Shown: positions 1 to 10,333 of the stretch, in pieces
Position numbering within the stretch: position 1 is the stretch's first letter
How the letters are laid out: every line of letters begins with the position of its first letter
Source: Leclercia sp. 29361
GTDB taxonomy: Bacteria > Pseudomonadota > Gammaproteobacteria > Enterobacterales > Enterobacteriaceae
Direction: 5' to 3'
DNA: 64,000 bases
Assembly (NCBI RefSeq): GCF_011290365.1
Contig: NZ_CP049786.1
Coordinates: 3,844,001 to 3,908,000 of the forward strand
The notes under the pieces: model-generated
Database searches by the model: none
Told to the model about the DNA's origin: nothing
Seen by the model: only the letters and a program-made list of their open reading frames with translations
Translations under genes and position numbers: made by a program

Positions 1-150
1 GCGCATCAATAATTACAGTGAATGAGCGTCAATCTATCATCCATAGATATAATATATATAAATAACTACCATGCGTTGTTTGCATAATAAAGAGAAAGAG
101 AGGGATTCACAACGAGAGATGGGCTTTTAGGAATTTATAAAGAAACTAAT

Positions 151-186
151 ATTACCCGGCACACTTCTTGCGGAGGGCCGGGTAAT
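151..186 (-). terminator. Rho-independent terminator of luxS
   Basis: A perfect 10-bp inverted repeat (151-160 with 177-186) lies just past the luxS stop. On the minus strand it is followed by a T-rich run. The remaining bases 1-150 are AT-rich and hold no gene I can support; in E. coli the emr operon lies beyond this edge. Confidence 0.7.
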
Positions 187-189
187 TTG

Positions 190-705
190 CTAGATGTGCA
201 GTTCCTGCAGCTTATCTTTTGGCAGCGCCAGTTCTTCATTGCTGTTAACGCGAACGTCACGCTCAAGAATATGACGTGCAATCTCCTGGGCTTCTTCCAG
301 AGAGTGCATCTGATAAGTACCGCACTGGTAAACGTTCAGCTCCGGGATCTGGTTCTGCTCTTTTACTTTCAGTACGTCTTCCATTGCCGCTTTCCACGCA
401 TCTGCGACGCGTTTCTCTTCCGGCACGCCGATCAGGCTCATGTAGAAACCGGTACGGCAGCCCATTGGGGAGATATCGATGATCTCAACGCCGTTACCGT
501 TCAGGTGATCGCGCATGAAACCGGCAAACAGGTGCTCCAGAGTGTGGATGCCTTTTTCGGGCATCACTTCCTGGTTGGGTACGCAGAAACGCAGATCGAA
601 GACAGTGATCGTGTCGCCGTGCGGGGTATGCATGGTCTTCGCAACGCGTACAGCAGGTGCTTCCATACGGGTATGGTCGACGGTAAAGCTATCTAATAAC
701 GGCAT
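190..705 (-). CDS. luxS: S-ribosylhomocysteine lyase LuxS
   Basis: LuxS cleaves S-ribosylhomocysteine to homocysteine and DPD, the precursor of autoinducer AI-2. It closes the activated methyl cycle in the cytoplasm. The protein has 171 residues, the family's normal length. The metal ligands are visible as His54 and His58 in the HTLEH motif and Cys128, with the catalytic Cys84 in the MGCRTG stretch. The start is supported by a GGAGGT Shine-Dalgarno sequence 6-7 bases upstream. The gene is followed by its own hairpin terminator and preceded by the divergently read micA sRNA, the same arrangement as in E. coli. The identification is essentially certain. Confidence 0.98.
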   Translation of the reverse strand: MPLLDSFTVDHTRMEAPAVRVAKTMHTPHGDTITVFDLRFCVPNQEVMPEKGIHTLEHLFAGFMRDHLNGNGVEIIDISPMGCRTGFYMSLIGVPEEKRVADAWKAAMEDVLKVKEQNQIPELNVYQCGTYQMHSLEEAQEIARHILERDVRVNSNEELALPKDKLQELHI

Positions 706-742
706 ACGTCACCTCCGATAGTGATTTTTTTTTAAAAAAAAT

Positions 743-769
743 GAACTCTTCTTTTCAACGCGAGTCTGA
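743..769 (+). promoter_or_regulatory. Sigma-E type promoter of micA
   Basis: GAACTC (-35, 743-748) and TCTGA (-10, 765-769) are separated by 16 bases, close to the RpoE consensus. The -10 lies 6 bases before the expected first base of MicA. Sigma-E control of micA is established in E. coli; here it is inferred from the match. Confidence 0.75.
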
Positions 770-775
770 ATATAT

Positions 776-849
776 GAAAGACGCGCATTTGTTATCATCA
801 TCCCTGTTCTTCAGAGATGTTATTTTGGCCACAGAGATGTGGCCTTTTT
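776..849 (+). ncRNA. micA: MicA small regulatory RNA
   Basis: MicA is an Hfq-dependent antisense sRNA of the envelope stress response that represses ompA and other porin mRNAs. The sequence begins GAAAGACGCGCATTTG, the conserved 5' seed region of MicA. It ends in a 7-bp GGCCACA/TGTGGCC hairpin with a GAGA loop (827-844) followed by five T residues. It lies between luxS and gshA on the plus strand, the known location. The central loop (about 806-812) differs slightly from E. coli, while the seed is intact. Confidence 0.93.
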
Positions 850-857
850 CTTTTCTG

Positions 858-2402
858 TCAGGCCTGTTTCGCCAGAAACGCTGCAAACGACTCAGTGTCC
901 GCCGCTTCAATCTCACTCTGACGCACCACAGACGCATCGCGCTCCGTAGCAAACTCGGCTTCGCTTAACACTTCCAGCGGCTCCTGCTGCAGCATATCGC
1001 GATACTCCGCCGCCAGCGCACGACCGGTGCCACCAATCCCCTGATCAATCATAGAACGCAGAATACGCGCCGAGAATGTCAGCTCTGGATTATCAAAGCT
1101 TTCGACCAGCTGGTCGCAAACCTGCTGATACGCTTCGCCACCGTACACGCTGTCCAGGGTGTGGGCAACGCGCTTCAGATCGCGGAACAGATCTTTACCC
1201 ACCTGCTGCAACGGGAACTGCGCCGTCTGACACCCCATACCCAGCGTCAGGCCAGGCTTGCGCCCTTCCAGGATCACCCGGTTCCAGTTGGTGCGGGTGC
1301 AAAGCAGTTCGTCAGCGCTCATCTCCTGCGCATCGGCCAGCACGCACCAGACCATAAACAGATCGAGGAAGCGTACCTGCTGCTCATCAACACCAATCGG
1401 TGAGAACGGGTTGATATCCAGGGAACGCACTTCGATGTACTCAATGCCGCCGCGCTGCAGGGCATCTGACGGCGTCTCGCCGCTGCGAGTAACACGTTTT
1501 GGACGGATCGGCGCATACAGTTCGTTTTCGATCTGTAAAACGTTGGTATTGATTTGCAGGCGTTTGCCGTCTTTCTCAAGCCCGATTTCGTCGTACGCTT
1601 CCGATGGCGTTTTGATCGCCCGCTTCAATCCTGCCACATACTCGTGCAATTCGTTAAACGTAATTCCGAGATTGCTTTGCGACTTATTGGTATAACCGAG
1701 ATCGCTGAGACGCAGAGAGGTGGCGTACGGCAGGTAATACATCCCGCAGTCGGTCTTCTCAAACGGCAGCGTGGTCGGTTTGCCCTGCAGGAAAGAGGAG
1801 CAAATCGCTGGTGACGCACCGAACAGATACGGAATGACCCAGCCAAAGCGATAGTAATTACGGATCAGGCGGAAATAGCCCGCCGAGATCGCCTCTTTAT
1901 CGGTCTCGCCGCACTTCGCCTGCCAGAATGCCATCGGCAGCGAGAAGTTATAGTGCACGCCAGAGATCGTCTGCATCAGCGCGCCGTAGCGGTTTTTCAG
2001 CCCTTCGCGATAAAGCGTTTTCAGACGACCAATGTTAGACGTGCCGTACTGCGCCAGTTCGATGTCCTGGCCCTGCTCGATGTAGCAAGGCATGCTGAGT
2101 GGCCACATACGCTCGTCACCCAGATTGCGGGCGCTGTAGCGGTGGATATCACGCATGACCTTCAGCATATGGTCAATATCGCCATCGACCGGCGTAATGA
2201 ACTCAAGCAGCGCTTCAGCGAAATCAGTAGTGATCCACTTATGGGTCAGCGCCGAACCCAACGCCTGTGGATGGCCCGTCGTTGCAAGACTGCCATCCGC
2301 GTTTACGCGCAGCGTTTCGCGCTCAAGACCACGCTGAATACCCTTCAGAGCCTGAGGGTGGTTTTCCAGCCAGGCCAGTGCCTGTGATACGTCCGGGATC
2401 AA
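858..2402 (-). CDS. gshA: Glutamate-cysteine ligase GshA
   Basis: GshA joins glutamate and cysteine using ATP, the first and rate-limiting step of glutathione synthesis. The 514-residue protein is colinear with the enterobacterial enzyme (about 518 residues), with a small gap near residue 170 ([11 protein letters not shown]). The N-terminus [20 protein letters not shown] matches the family, so the start is the TTG at 2400-2402, preceded by GGGAGGT. A TTG start for gshA is also known in E. coli and probably limits translation. The neighbours are micA/luxS downstream and yqaA about 70 bases upstream. Confidence 0.97.
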   Translation of the reverse strand: MIPDVSQALAWLENHPQALKGIQRGLERETLRVNADGSLATTGHPQALGSALTHKWITTDFAEALLEFITPVDGDIDHMLKVMRDIHRYSARNLGDERMWPLSMPCYIEQGQDIELAQYGTSNIGRLKTLYREGLKNRYGALMQTISGVHYNFSLPMAFWQAKCGETDKEAISAGYFRLIRNYYRFGWVIPYLFGASPAICSSFLQGKPTTLPFEKTDCGMYYLPYATSLRLSDLGYTNKSQSNLGITFNELHEYVAGLKRAIKTPSEAYDEIGLEKDGKRLQINTNVLQIENELYAPIRPKRVTRSGETPSDALQRGGIEYIEVRSLDINPFSPIGVDEQQVRFLDLFMVWCVLADAQEMSADELLCTRTNWNRVILEGRKPGLTLGMGCQTAQFPLQQVGKDLFRDLKRVAHTLDSVYGGEAYQQVCDQLVESFDNPELTFSARILRSMIDQGIGGTGRALAAEYRDMLQQEPLEVLSEAEFATERDASVVRQSEIEAADTESFAAFLAKQA

Positions 2403-2473
2403 TTCGACCTCCCGCCTGTCAAAATCATTTTATTTAGCATAATTGTAATGGTTCATGGTCACAAACAGTCCAA

Positions 2474-2902
2474 TTAGTGCCACCACGTCATGCCCTGCAA
2501 AGTCACAACCGCTACCAGAACGTAGCGCAACGCCTTGCCAAGGCATAAAAAAAAGAGCACGGGCCCCCAGGAGATGCGCATCCATCCCGCCAGCAGGCAC
2601 AGTAAATCACCGATTACCGGCATCCAGCTTAATAAAAGCGTGGCAGCGCCATAGCGTTTTAGCCAGCCGACTGCCTTTTCCTGCCAACGCGACGTTTTGC
2701 GTAGCGGAAAGAATCGCCCAAGAATAACGTTAGTCAGCCCTCCAAAGCTATTACCCATTGTTGCTATTAACACCAGCAACCAGGGCTGACTTACGCCGGA
2801 CAAGAGCATCGCCACCAGCACCACTTCCGAATTTCCCGGCAAGAGCGTAGCGCTTAAAAAACTGCTGGCGAATAGTGAGGTCAGTGACAGCAGGTCACTC
2901 AC
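2474..2902 (-). CDS. yqaA: DedA/SNARE-associated family membrane protein YqaA
   Basis: This 142-residue inner-membrane protein is colinear with E. coli YqaA (VTT/DedA-like family). Hydrophobic stretches at about residues 7-40, 85-110 and 112-137 predict several membrane spans. The conserved motifs LLPGNSEVVL and GNSFGGLTN are present. Its biochemical role is unknown; the wider DedA family is linked to lipid scrambling and membrane homeostasis. It overlaps the end of yqaB by 4 bases, so the two are translationally coupled. Confidence 0.93.
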   Translation of the reverse strand: MSDLLSLTSLFASSFLSATLLPGNSEVVLVAMLLSGVSQPWLLVLIATMGNSFGGLTNVILGRFFPLRKTSRWQEKAVGWLKRYGAATLLLSWMPVIGDLLCLLAGWMRISWGPVLFFLCLGKALRYVLVAVVTLQGMTWWH

Positions 2903-3465
2903 AGTAAGCGAACGTCCACCGCATCCATGCCGGCAGCATGTGCCGCCTGAATACCGAAGTCGGCATCTTCAAACACGACGCACTTCGCAGCGGGCACACC
3001 CATCAGCTCTGCACACAGCAGGAAGGTGTCCGGGGCGGGTTTGTGGTTTTTAACATGATCGGCGGCGACCACTGCAGAAAAATAGTGGCGCAGACCAAGG
3101 TGGTTGAGCAATGCTTCTGCGACCGCGCTCTCACTGCCCGTCCCGACCGACATCGGACGACGTCCGTGCCACTCTTTTACCACCTCAATTAATGGCAAAG
3201 GGCGCACGGTATCTAACAGCATCGCTTTTACCGCATCGGTTTTTTCACGCGCGAGCAGATGGGGGTCGAGATCGGCCTGATTCAGTTCAATCACGGCCTG
3301 CGCAATACGCCAGGTGGGGGATCCGTTGAGGGCAATCATGGCCTGTAAGTCGAAACGCATTCCGTAACGGCCGAGGACATCAGTCCAGGCTTTACGATGC
3401 GTTGGCTCGGTGTCCAGGATGGTCCCATCCATATCGAAGATCAAACCGTCATACTGTGCGTACAT
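2899..3465 (-). CDS. yqaB: HAD-family sugar phosphatase YqaB (fructose-1-phosphatase)
   Basis: This is a 188-residue HAD-superfamily hydrolase. The nucleophile motif FDMDGT gives Asp11 and the acid/base Asp13. The Thr/Ser of motif II is in VGTGSES, the Lys of motif III is near NHKPAPD, and the acidic motif IV is VFEDADFGI. E. coli YqaB dephosphorylates fructose-1-phosphate and 6-phosphogluconate. It is cotranscribed with yqaA (4-base overlap) and lies just past the tRNA array. Confidence 0.93.
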   Translation of the reverse strand: MYAQYDGLIFDMDGTILDTEPTHRKAWTDVLGRYGMRFDLQAMIALNGSPTWRIAQAVIELNQADLDPHLLAREKTDAVKAMLLDTVRPLPLIEVVKEWHGRRPMSVGTGSESAVAEALLNHLGLRHYFSAVVAADHVKNHKPAPDTFLLCAELMGVPAAKCVVFEDADFGIQAAHAAGMDAVDVRLL

Positions 3466-3581
3466 CGTGCTCTCGCAGAAGGATTACAAAACGTTACTTT
3501 AACGTAAACAAGGGGTTTTGTCGCTGACAGAGAAGATGATTGCTGACGGAACGTCGAAGGAATAAACAATGAGGGAGAAGA

Positions 3582-3713
3582 TGGTGCATCCGGGAGGATT
3601 ACTCGGCGTTGCCTCGCCCTCCGGGTCGTTGCTAAAGCAACGTTATCCTCCCTGGTGCTGGCGATTGATTCGCAGACCATGAAACAACAGTCTGGCTGTT
3701 ATCTCGGAGAAGA
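3582..3713 (-). repeat. 132-nt tRNA-Arg-derived repeat, copy A
   Basis: This block follows directly after the last tRNA-Arg in transcription order and ends with a copy of the tRNA-Arg 3' end, including CCA (about 19 bases, 3582-3600). It is the same length as copy B (3819-3950), with about 15 differences by eye. It can fold: GGGAGGAT (3592-3599) pairs with ATCCTCCC (3645-3652), enclosing a CGTTGC/GCAACG hairpin. It resembles in design the rtT repeats of the E. coli tyrT operon, which also end in a tRNA 3' fragment. Confidence 0.8.
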
Positions 3714-3790
3714 TGGTGCATCCGGGAGGATTCGAACCTCCGACCGCTCGGTTCGTAGCCGAGTACTCTATCCAGCTGAGCTACGGATGC
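3714..3790 (-). tRNA. argQ: tRNA-Arg (anticodon ACG)
   Basis: This 77-nt tRNA has an encoded CCA end. The anticodon arm reads CTCGGCTACGAACCGAG with anticodon ACG (modified to ICG in E. coli, decoding CGU/CGC/CGA). The T arm GGAGGTTCGAATCCTCC is intact. It is identical to the other three copies of the array. Symbol assigned by synteny with the E. coli serV-argVYZQ cluster. Confidence 0.97.
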
Positions 3791-3818
3791 ATCAGGGTAC
3801 TTCTGAAGAAATAGTAAA

Positions 3819-3950
3819 TGGTGCATCCGGGAGGATTACTCGGCTGCGCCTCGCCCTACGGGGCGTTGCTAAAGCAACGCTATCCTCCCTGGTGCTCGCG
3901 ATTATCTCGCAGAACATGAAACAACAGTTTAGCTGCTATCTCGGAGAATA
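3819..3950 (-). repeat. 132-nt tRNA-Arg-derived repeat, copy B
   Basis: Second copy of the element, directly after the third tRNA-Arg and again ending in a tRNA-Arg 3' end with CCA. The central hairpin CGTTGC-TAAA-GCAACG and the outer arms GGGAGGAT/ATCCTCCC are conserved. The tRNA plus element therefore forms a duplicated unit of about 237 nt. The rest of the tRNA is absent, so it is not a functional tRNA. Confidence 0.8.
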
Positions 3951-4027
3951 TGGTGCATCCGGGAGGATTCGAACCTCCGACCGCTCGGTTCGTAGCCGAG
4001 TACTCTATCCAGCTGAGCTACGGATGC
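3951..4027 (-). tRNA. argZ: tRNA-Arg (anticodon ACG)
   Basis: 77-nt copy with encoded CCA and the same cloverleaf and ACG anticodon as its neighbours. Its 3' end abuts repeat copy B with no spacer. Symbol by synteny. Confidence 0.97.
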
Positions 4028-4092
4028 ATCGGGATTTACTACTGTTACTGCTGATACTCTGTATTGCTTCATAAGCAACACAAAGCAAAAGA

Positions 4093-4169
4093 TGGTGCAT
4101 CCGGGAGGATTCGAACCTCCGACCGCTCGGTTCGTAGCCGAGTACTCTATCCAGCTGAGCTACGGATGC
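4093..4169 (-). tRNA. argY: tRNA-Arg (anticodon ACG)
   Basis: 77-nt copy identical to the other three, with encoded CCA. It is separated from the next copy by a 65-base spacer without the 132-nt element. Symbol by synteny. Confidence 0.97.
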
Positions 4170-4234
4170 ATCAGGATTTACTACTGTACTACTTGATACC
4201 CCATATCGTTTCGAAAACGACATGAAGTAAAGGA

Positions 4235-4311
4235 TGGTGCATCCGGGAGGATTCGAACCTCCGACCGCTCGGTTCGTAGCCGAGTACTCTATCCAGCTGA
4301 GCTACGGATGC
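4235..4311 (-). tRNA. argV: tRNA-Arg (anticodon ACG)
   Basis: First of the four identical 77-nt tRNA-Arg genes in transcription order, four bases after tRNA-Ser. Encoded CCA and ACG anticodon. Symbol by synteny. Confidence 0.97.
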
Positions 4312-4315
4312 AAAA

Positions 4316-4408
4316 TGGCGGTGAGGCGGGGATTCGAACCCCGGATGCAGCTTTTGACCGCATACTCCCTTAGCAGGGGAGCGCCTTCAGCCTCTCGGCC
4401 ACCTCACC
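4316..4408 (-). tRNA. serV: tRNA-Ser (anticodon GCU)
   Basis: 93-nt class II tRNA with a long variable arm, encoded CCA and anticodon GCT, decoding AGC/AGU. It is the first gene of the tRNA operon and lies directly behind a strong promoter, matching E. coli serV. Confidence 0.97.
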
Positions 4409-4473
4409 ACACAACGCCTCTTTCGAGTGCTTCGAGTAACTCGTTAAGAGCTTCTCGTCGCTGCGTGGCGCAT

Positions 4474-4501
4474 ATATTACTTTCTGGGACTTATAAGTCA
4501 A
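4474..4501 (-). promoter_or_regulatory. Promoter of the serV-argVYZQ tRNA operon
   Basis: On the minus strand TTGACT (4496-4501) and TAATAT (4474-4479) are spaced by 16 bases. A GC-rich discriminator (TGCGCC) follows, typical of stringently controlled stable-RNA promoters. Transcription would begin about 60 bases before tRNA-Ser. The rest of 4409-4750 holds no gene apart from the csrA downstream hairpin. Confidence 0.75.
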
Positions 4502-4719
4502 ACCTTTTTCCACGCTCTTTTTTCGTTTGCACAAATCACAGTCAATTCGCATGTAAAACCCGCAAAGAGGGTGTTTTATAAACGGATTTTGCAGGCCTGC
4601 TGGCAGTTATGTGTAGGTATAAAGAGGATGTCGGACAGAGAAAGGGTATGACAGGAGGTTAAAAAGAGAGCAGTTGAAATCGAACGGTAACTTTTGACAA
4701 GGAATATATCGGGAGGGTT

Positions 4720-4743
4720 GCGTCTCGCCAGACAGCGAGACGC
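4720..4743 (-). terminator. Stem-loop downstream of csrA
   Basis: A perfect 9-bp stem (4720-4728 with 4735-4743) with a 6-base loop sits just after the csrA stop. No T run follows, so it may be a processing/stability hairpin or a weak terminator. Confidence 0.5.
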
Positions 4744-4750
4744 GATAATA

Positions 4751-4936
4751 TCAGTAACTGGACTGCTGGGATTTTTCAGCCTGGATACGCTGGTAGATCT
4801 CTTCACGATGAACAGAGACTTCTTTAGGGGCGTTCACACCAATACGTACCTGGTTGCCCTTTACCCCTAAAACTGTCACGGTGACCTCATCCCCAATCAT
4901 GAGGGTCTCACCAACTCGACGAGTCAGAATCAGCAT
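4751..4936 (-). CDS. csrA: Carbon storage regulator CsrA
   Basis: CsrA is a dimeric RNA-binding protein that recognises GGA in 5' leaders and controls glycogen, motility, biofilm and central carbon genes. The 61-residue product begins [18 protein letters not shown] and matches E. coli CsrA at nearly every position. It includes the RNA-binding Arg44 region ([11 protein letters not shown]). The AAGGAG ribosome site precedes the ATG. In E. coli the leader (here within 4937-5177) is itself a CsrA target and carries several promoters. alaS lies upstream and the tRNA operon downstream. Confidence 0.98.
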
Positions 4937-5132
4937 TCTTTGCTCCTTGAAAGATTAAAAGAGTCGGGTCTCTTGTATCCCGGCATTATCCATCATATAA
5001 CGCCAAAAAGTAAGCGATGACAAACACGTAATGTGTCGGTAGTCATGGCATCACAATCTGTTAAACGTAAGTTTAGCCGATATACACAAACTCAACCTGA
5101 CTTTATCATTATCGATAGCGTAGAGCGCAGTA

Positions 5133-5156
5133 CGCCATAACGGTGTCGTTATGGCG
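5133..5156 (-). terminator. Stem-loop downstream of alaS
   Basis: A perfect 10-bp inverted repeat (5133-5142 with 5147-5156) with a 4-base loop lies 22 bases after the alaS stop. No T tract follows on the minus strand, so efficiency as a terminator is uncertain. Confidence 0.5.
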
Positions 5157-5177
5157 TCTGTGTACGCTTTGTAATTA

Positions 5178-7805
5178 TTACAGTTTCGAACTTACCCAGC
5201 TTTCAACACTGGCCAGTGCCGCTGGAAGGGCTGCTGCGTCTGTACCACCGGCTTGCGCCATGTCCGGACGACCACCGCCTTTACCGCCCACTTGCTGAGC
5301 GACCATACCAATCAGTTCCCCTGCTTTCACACGGTCGATCACGTCCTTAGATACGCCCGCAATCAGAGAAACCTTACCTTCCGCTACCGTCGCCAGAACG
5401 ATGATGGTAGAACCGAGCTGGTTCTTCAGATCGTCGACCATGGTACGAAGCATTTTCGGCTCAACGCCCGTCAGCTCGCTGACCAGCAGTTTGACGCCGT
5501 TAATTTCAACCGCTTTGCTGGAGAGGTTGGCGCTCTCGGCAACGGCAGCCTGCTCTTTCAGCTGCTGCAGCTCTTTTTCCAGCTGGCGGGTACGTTCCAT
5601 CACGCTACGCACTTTCTCGCCCAGGTTCTGGCTGTCGCCTTTCAGCAGTTGAGCGATGTCGTGCAGCTGATCGCTCTGCGCATGCAGAAGTGCAATCGCG
5701 CCTTCACCCGTGACCGCTTCGATACGACGCACACCTGCCGCGGTACCGGATTCAGACACGATGCGGAACAGACCGATGTCGCCCGTACGGCTGGCGTGGG
5801 TACCGCCACACAGTTCGGTAGAGAAATCGCCCATGCTCAGCACGCGTACGCGTTCGTCATACTTCTCACCGAACAGGGCCATTGCGCCTTTGTTCTTCGC
5901 CGCCTCGAGATCCATGATGTTGGTCTCAATCGGCAGGTTACGACGGATCTGGGCATTCACCAGATCTTCTACCGCACGGATTTCCGCCGGTTTCATCGCT
6001 TCGAAATGGGAGAAGTCAAAGCGCAGCACTTTGTCGTTTACCAGCGAGCCTTTCTGCGCAACGTGCGTGCCCAGAACCTGGCGCAGCGCGGCGTGCATCA
6101 GGTGCGTCGCGGAGTGGTTCAGACGGATACGTGCGCGGCGCGCTTCGTCAACGATAGCCTGAACGCCCTCGCCCACTTTCAGGGTACCGGATGCCAGCGT
6201 GCCCTGATGACCAATCGCCTGACCGTATTTCTGCGTGTCGTTGACCGTAAAGCTGAAATCACTGCCCTTCAGCTCGCCTTTATCGCCAACCTGACCGCCC
6301 GATTCTGCATAGAATGGGGTTTTGTCCAGCACCACAACCGCAGTCTGGCCCGCACTGATGCTGTCCACGGCTTTACCGTCAACAAACAGCGCAGTCACTT
6401 TGCCATTGGTTTCGAGATGCTCGTAACCTTCGAATTCGCTGCTGCCATCAACACGGATCATCGCGTTGTAATCGGCACCAAAACCGCTGGACTCACGCGC
6501 ACGGCGGCGCTGTTCTTCCATGGCCGCTTCGAAGCCTGCTTCGTCAACTTTAATGTTGCGCTCGCGGCAGACGTCAGCGGTCAGGTCAACCGGGAAGCCA
6601 TAGGTGTCGTACAGACGGAAGGCGGTTTCGCCATCCAGCGTATCGCCTTTCAGCTTCGACAGTTCGTCGTCCAGCAGGGCCAGACCACGTTCCAGAGTAC
6701 GGGCAAACTGCTCTTCTTCGGTTTTCAGAACCTGCTCAACCTGCGCCTGCTGACGTTTCAGTTCGTCGCCAGCTGCGCCCATCACGCCAACCAGTGGCCC
6801 AACGAGTTTGTAGAAGAAGGTGTCCTTCGCGCCCAGCATGTTGCCGTGACGGATAGCACGACGAATGATACGGCGCAGCACGTAGCCACGGTTTTCATTC
6901 GACGGGATCACGCCGTCAGCAATCAGGAAGGCACAGGAGCGAATGTGGTCGGCGATAACGCGCAGGGATTTGTTGCTCAGATCGGTTGCGCCAGTTACTT
7001 CGGCAACAGACTTAATCAGGGTGCTGAACAGGTCGATGTCGTAGTTGGAGTTAACGTGTTGCAGTACTGCGGCAATACGCTCCAGACCCATACCGGTATC
7101 CACGGATGGCTTCGGCAGCGGCTCCATGGTGCCGTCGATCTGACGGTTGAACTGCATGAAGACGATGTTCCAGATCTCGATATAACGGTCGCCATCTTCT
7201 TCTGCGCTACCCGGAGGGCCGCCCCAGATGTGATCGCCATGATCGTAGAAGATTTCGGTACACGGACCGCATGGGCCGGTATCGCCCATCTGCCAGAAGT
7301 TGTCAGACGCGTACGGTGCGCCTTTGTTATCGCCGATGCGAATAATGCGTTCGCGCGGGATACCCACTTCTTTTTCCCAGATTTCATAGGCTTCGTCATC
7401 GGTTTCGTAGACGGTAACCCACAGACGCTCTTTCGGCAGGTTGAACCAGTTTTCACCGGTCAGCAGTTCCCATGCGTACTGGATAGCGTCATGTTTGAAA
7501 TAGTCGCCGAAGCTGAAGTTACCCAGCATTTCGAAGAAGGTGTGGTGACGTGCGGTGTAACCGACGTTTTCCAGATCGTTATGTTTACCGCCCGCACGCA
7601 CGCAGCGCTGCGAGGTGGTTGCGCGAGAATAATTACGCTTGTCGAGACCAAGGAAAACATCCTTGAACTGGTTCATCCCGGCGTTGGTAAACAGTAAAGT
7701 TGGATCGTTGTTCGGTACCAGGGAGCTGCTGGCAACAACCTGGTGTCCCTTACTATGGAAAAAATCGAGAAACGCCTGACGGATCTCAGCGGTGCTCTTG
7801 CTCAT
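5178..7805 (-). CDS. alaS: Alanyl-tRNA synthetase AlaS
   Basis: AlaS charges tRNA-Ala and hydrolyses mischarged Ser/Gly-tRNA-Ala. The 875-residue length matches the E. coli enzyme (876). The class II aminoacylation core occupies roughly residues 1-460. The editing domain shows the zinc-binding HSATHLMHA motif around residue 565 and CGGTH around residue 665. A glycine-rich C-terminal C-Ala/DHHA1 domain ([12 protein letters not shown]) follows. The start ATG is preceded by AGGA. The E. coli protein represses its own transcription. A very long ORF on the opposite strand is only a coding shadow. Confidence 0.98.
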   Translation of the reverse strand: MSKSTAEIRQAFLDFFHSKGHQVVASSSLVPNNDPTLLFTNAGMNQFKDVFLGLDKRNYSRATTSQRCVRAGGKHNDLENVGYTARHHTFFEMLGNFSFGDYFKHDAIQYAWELLTGENWFNLPKERLWVTVYETDDEAYEIWEKEVGIPRERIIRIGDNKGAPYASDNFWQMGDTGPCGPCTEIFYDHGDHIWGGPPGSAEEDGDRYIEIWNIVFMQFNRQIDGTMEPLPKPSVDTGMGLERIAAVLQHVNSNYDIDLFSTLIKSVAEVTGATDLSNKSLRVIADHIRSCAFLIADGVIPSNENRGYVLRRIIRRAIRHGNMLGAKDTFFYKLVGPLVGVMGAAGDELKRQQAQVEQVLKTEEEQFARTLERGLALLDDELSKLKGDTLDGETAFRLYDTYGFPVDLTADVCRERNIKVDEAGFEAAMEEQRRRARESSGFGADYNAMIRVDGSSEFEGYEHLETNGKVTALFVDGKAVDSISAGQTAVVVLDKTPFYAESGGQVGDKGELKGSDFSFTVNDTQKYGQAIGHQGTLASGTLKVGEGVQAIVDEARRARIRLNHSATHLMHAALRQVLGTHVAQKGSLVNDKVLRFDFSHFEAMKPAEIRAVEDLVNAQIRRNLPIETNIMDLEAAKNKGAMALFGEKYDERVRVLSMGDFSTELCGGTHASRTGDIGLFRIVSESGTAAGVRRIEAVTGEGAIALLHAQSDQLHDIAQLLKGDSQNLGEKVRSVMERTRQLEKELQQLKEQAAVAESANLSSKAVEINGVKLLVSELTGVEPKMLRTMVDDLKNQLGSTIIVLATVAEGKVSLIAGVSKDVIDRVKAGELIGMVAQQVGGKGGGRPDMAQAGGTDAAALPAALASVESWVSSKL

Positions 7806-7936
7806 AATTATCCTGAAATCAAGCTAACGAAATGTCACAGCCGGTCACTACACAACCGTTGTTGGACGGACCAGCTACTGAAAAAAGTGGGAATAAGATA
7901 AGTTTTCTTTAGAGGGAAGTAAAATCCCGCATGCGT

Positions 7937-8437
7937 TCAATCGGTAAAATTACGCCAGATCTCCTGAATATCTTCCATCAGAAATCCGCGATAGAGCAAA
8001 AAGCGCTGGATTTTGACCTTTTCTGAAAACTCACGTGGCAAAGGTTCACCGTACTTTCGCACGGCCTGTTCCCGCGCCAGTTCGCACCAGTTAATCTCGC
8101 ATTCACGCATCGCCTTTTCGCTGGTTTCGCGCGGGATACCTTTTTGATTGAGCTCCTGTCGGATGCGCGCCGGGCCGTAGCCTTTTCGGCTGCGGCTGGC
8201 GATGAAGCGTGCGACAAAACGGGTATCGTCCAGATAGCTGTGCTCATAGCACCAGGCGACCACCCGGTCGTAATCTTCTGCCGTGGCATCGATGGCCTCT
8301 GGCCCATTTTTGCTCATCACCGGCGCGGCGAGTTTGCGGCGTAGTTCCTGCTCGCTGTGGTCGCGGACGGCAAGGATGCGCACCGCGCGATCTAACAGAC
8401 GGTTATAAGCAGGACGACGCGTTGTGGATTCATTCAT
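7937..8437 (-). CDS. recX: RecA regulatory protein RecX
   Basis: RecX binds along the RecA filament and blocks its extension, limiting recombinase and coprotease activity. The product has 166 residues, the standard length, and is made of helical RecX repeats (for example residues 18-36 [20 protein letters not shown] and the central [11 protein letters not shown]). It lies 80 bases after recA, beyond the recA terminator. It is therefore expressed at low level by read-through, as in E. coli, and shares SOS control. Confidence 0.96.
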   Translation of the reverse strand: MNESTTRRPAYNRLLDRAVRILAVRDHSEQELRRKLAAPVMSKNGPEAIDATAEDYDRVVAWCYEHSYLDDTRFVARFIASRSRKGYGPARIRQELNQKGIPRETSEKAMRECEINWCELAREQAVRKYGEPLPREFSEKVKIQRFLLYRGFLMEDIQEIWRNFTD

Positions 8438-8463
8438 AAATAAACCTCCTGCTGCAGTCTAAA

Positions 8464-8499
8464 ACCAAAAAGCAAAAAGGGCCGCATTAAGCGACCCTT
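8464..8499 (-). terminator. recA terminator (partial read-through into recX)
   Basis: A 9-bp stem (8477-8485 with 8491-8499, one G-U pair) with an ATTAA-type loop is followed on the minus strand by a broken T tract (TTTTTGCTTTTTGG). It lies between recA and recX and explains the lower expression of recX. Confidence 0.85.
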
Positions 8500-8517
8500 G
8501 TATATGACATCCGATTA

Positions 8518-9585
<1,068 letters not shown>

Positions 9586-9638
9586 TCATGCCGGGTGAAA
9601 CAACTGCGCTTCACCCTGGATTCTGTTCTGTTGCAGCA

Positions 9639-9666
9639 ATTATACTGTATGCTCATACAGTATCAA
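9639..9666 (-). promoter_or_regulatory. recA promoter with overlapping LexA (SOS) box
   Basis: On the minus strand TTGATA (-35, 9661-9666) and TATAAT (-10, 9639-9644) are 16 bases apart. The 20-bp palindrome TACTGTATGAGCATACAGTA (9643-9662), a perfect LexA box identical to that of E. coli recA, fills the spacer. Confidence 0.96.
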
Positions 9667-10160
9667 GTGTTTTGTAGAAATTGTTGCCAGAGCGTTTTTA
9701 ACGCATAAACGGTGGCCTGACGACGCACGCTTTCACGGTCGCCGCTAAAGCATTCCCGACGGGTAATCCCCTCGCCCTGCGCCGTGGCAAAGCCAAACCA
9801 CACCGTTCCGACAGGCTTTTCATCGCTACCGCCGTCCGGCCCGGCGATGCCACTTATAGAGACAGCATAGTCCGCCCGGGCGGCACGCAGGGCGCCAATC
9901 GCCATCTCAATGACCACCGGCTCACTGACCGCGCCATGCTCAATAAGCGTGGGTTCACGGACACCAATCATTTGCGCTTTCGCTTCATTACTGTAGGTGA
10001 CAAATCCTCGCTCAAACCAGGCGGAACTGCCGGCGATATCGGTAATGACTTTCGCCACCCAGCCGCCGGTACAGGATTCTGCCGTGGTGATCGTCGCACC
10101 GCGCTGTTTCAGCGCCTGCCCTACTCTCTCACTGAGCTGCATCAATTCATGGTCAGTCAT
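9663..10160 (-). CDS. pncC: Nicotinamide-nucleotide amidohydrolase PncC
   Basis: PncC (CinA C-terminal domain family) deamidates nicotinamide mononucleotide to nicotinate mononucleotide in pyridine nucleotide salvage. The chosen start (MTDHELMQLSERVGQALK) gives 165 residues, equal to E. coli PncC, and has AAGGAG 10 bases upstream; an in-frame extension of 11 codons lacks support. Family motifs TTAESCTGGW, GFVTYSNEAK and SGIAGPDGGS are intact. The end of the gene nearly touches the recA promoter. Confidence 0.95.
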   Translation of the reverse strand: MTDHELMQLSERVGQALKQRGATITTAESCTGGWVAKVITDIAGSSAWFERGFVTYSNEAKAQMIGVREPTLIEHGAVSEPVVIEMAIGALRAARADYAVSISGIAGPDGGSDEKPVGTVWFGFATAQGEGITRRECFSGDRESVRRQATVYALKTLWQQFLQNT

Positions 10161-10283
10161 CGCGTTTTGACTCCTTATAAACGTGCAGCACAAGATAGCA
10201 CTTTAGTCGCCAGATATGAGGACGAGGTGGAGGTTTTACGAGGGGGCTTCAGAAAAATTAACCTGGATGAGCGGTTAATAATG

Positions 10284-10315
10284 AAAAGGGAGTGGCGCAA
10301 CGCCACTCCCTTTTT
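10284..10315. terminator. Bidirectional terminator between mltB and pncC
   Basis: A perfect GGGAGTGGCG/CGCCACTCCC stem (10288-10297, 10301-10310) has a 3-base loop and A/T tracts on both sides. It ends mltB transcription on the minus strand. Confidence 0.9.
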
Positions 10316-10333
10316 CGACGGACAGAAGCAGAA

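Noticed and set aside
3655-4581. ORFs across the tRNA array (for example 3655-4074 and 4234-4581)
   Set aside because: They read through tRNA genes and the tRNA-derived repeats on the wrong strand; the protein similarity between them is only repeat similarity.
5253-7697. 814-codon ORF on the plus strand
   Set aside because: It lies entirely opposite alaS, and its translation shows no domain; it is a shadow of a highly biased gene.
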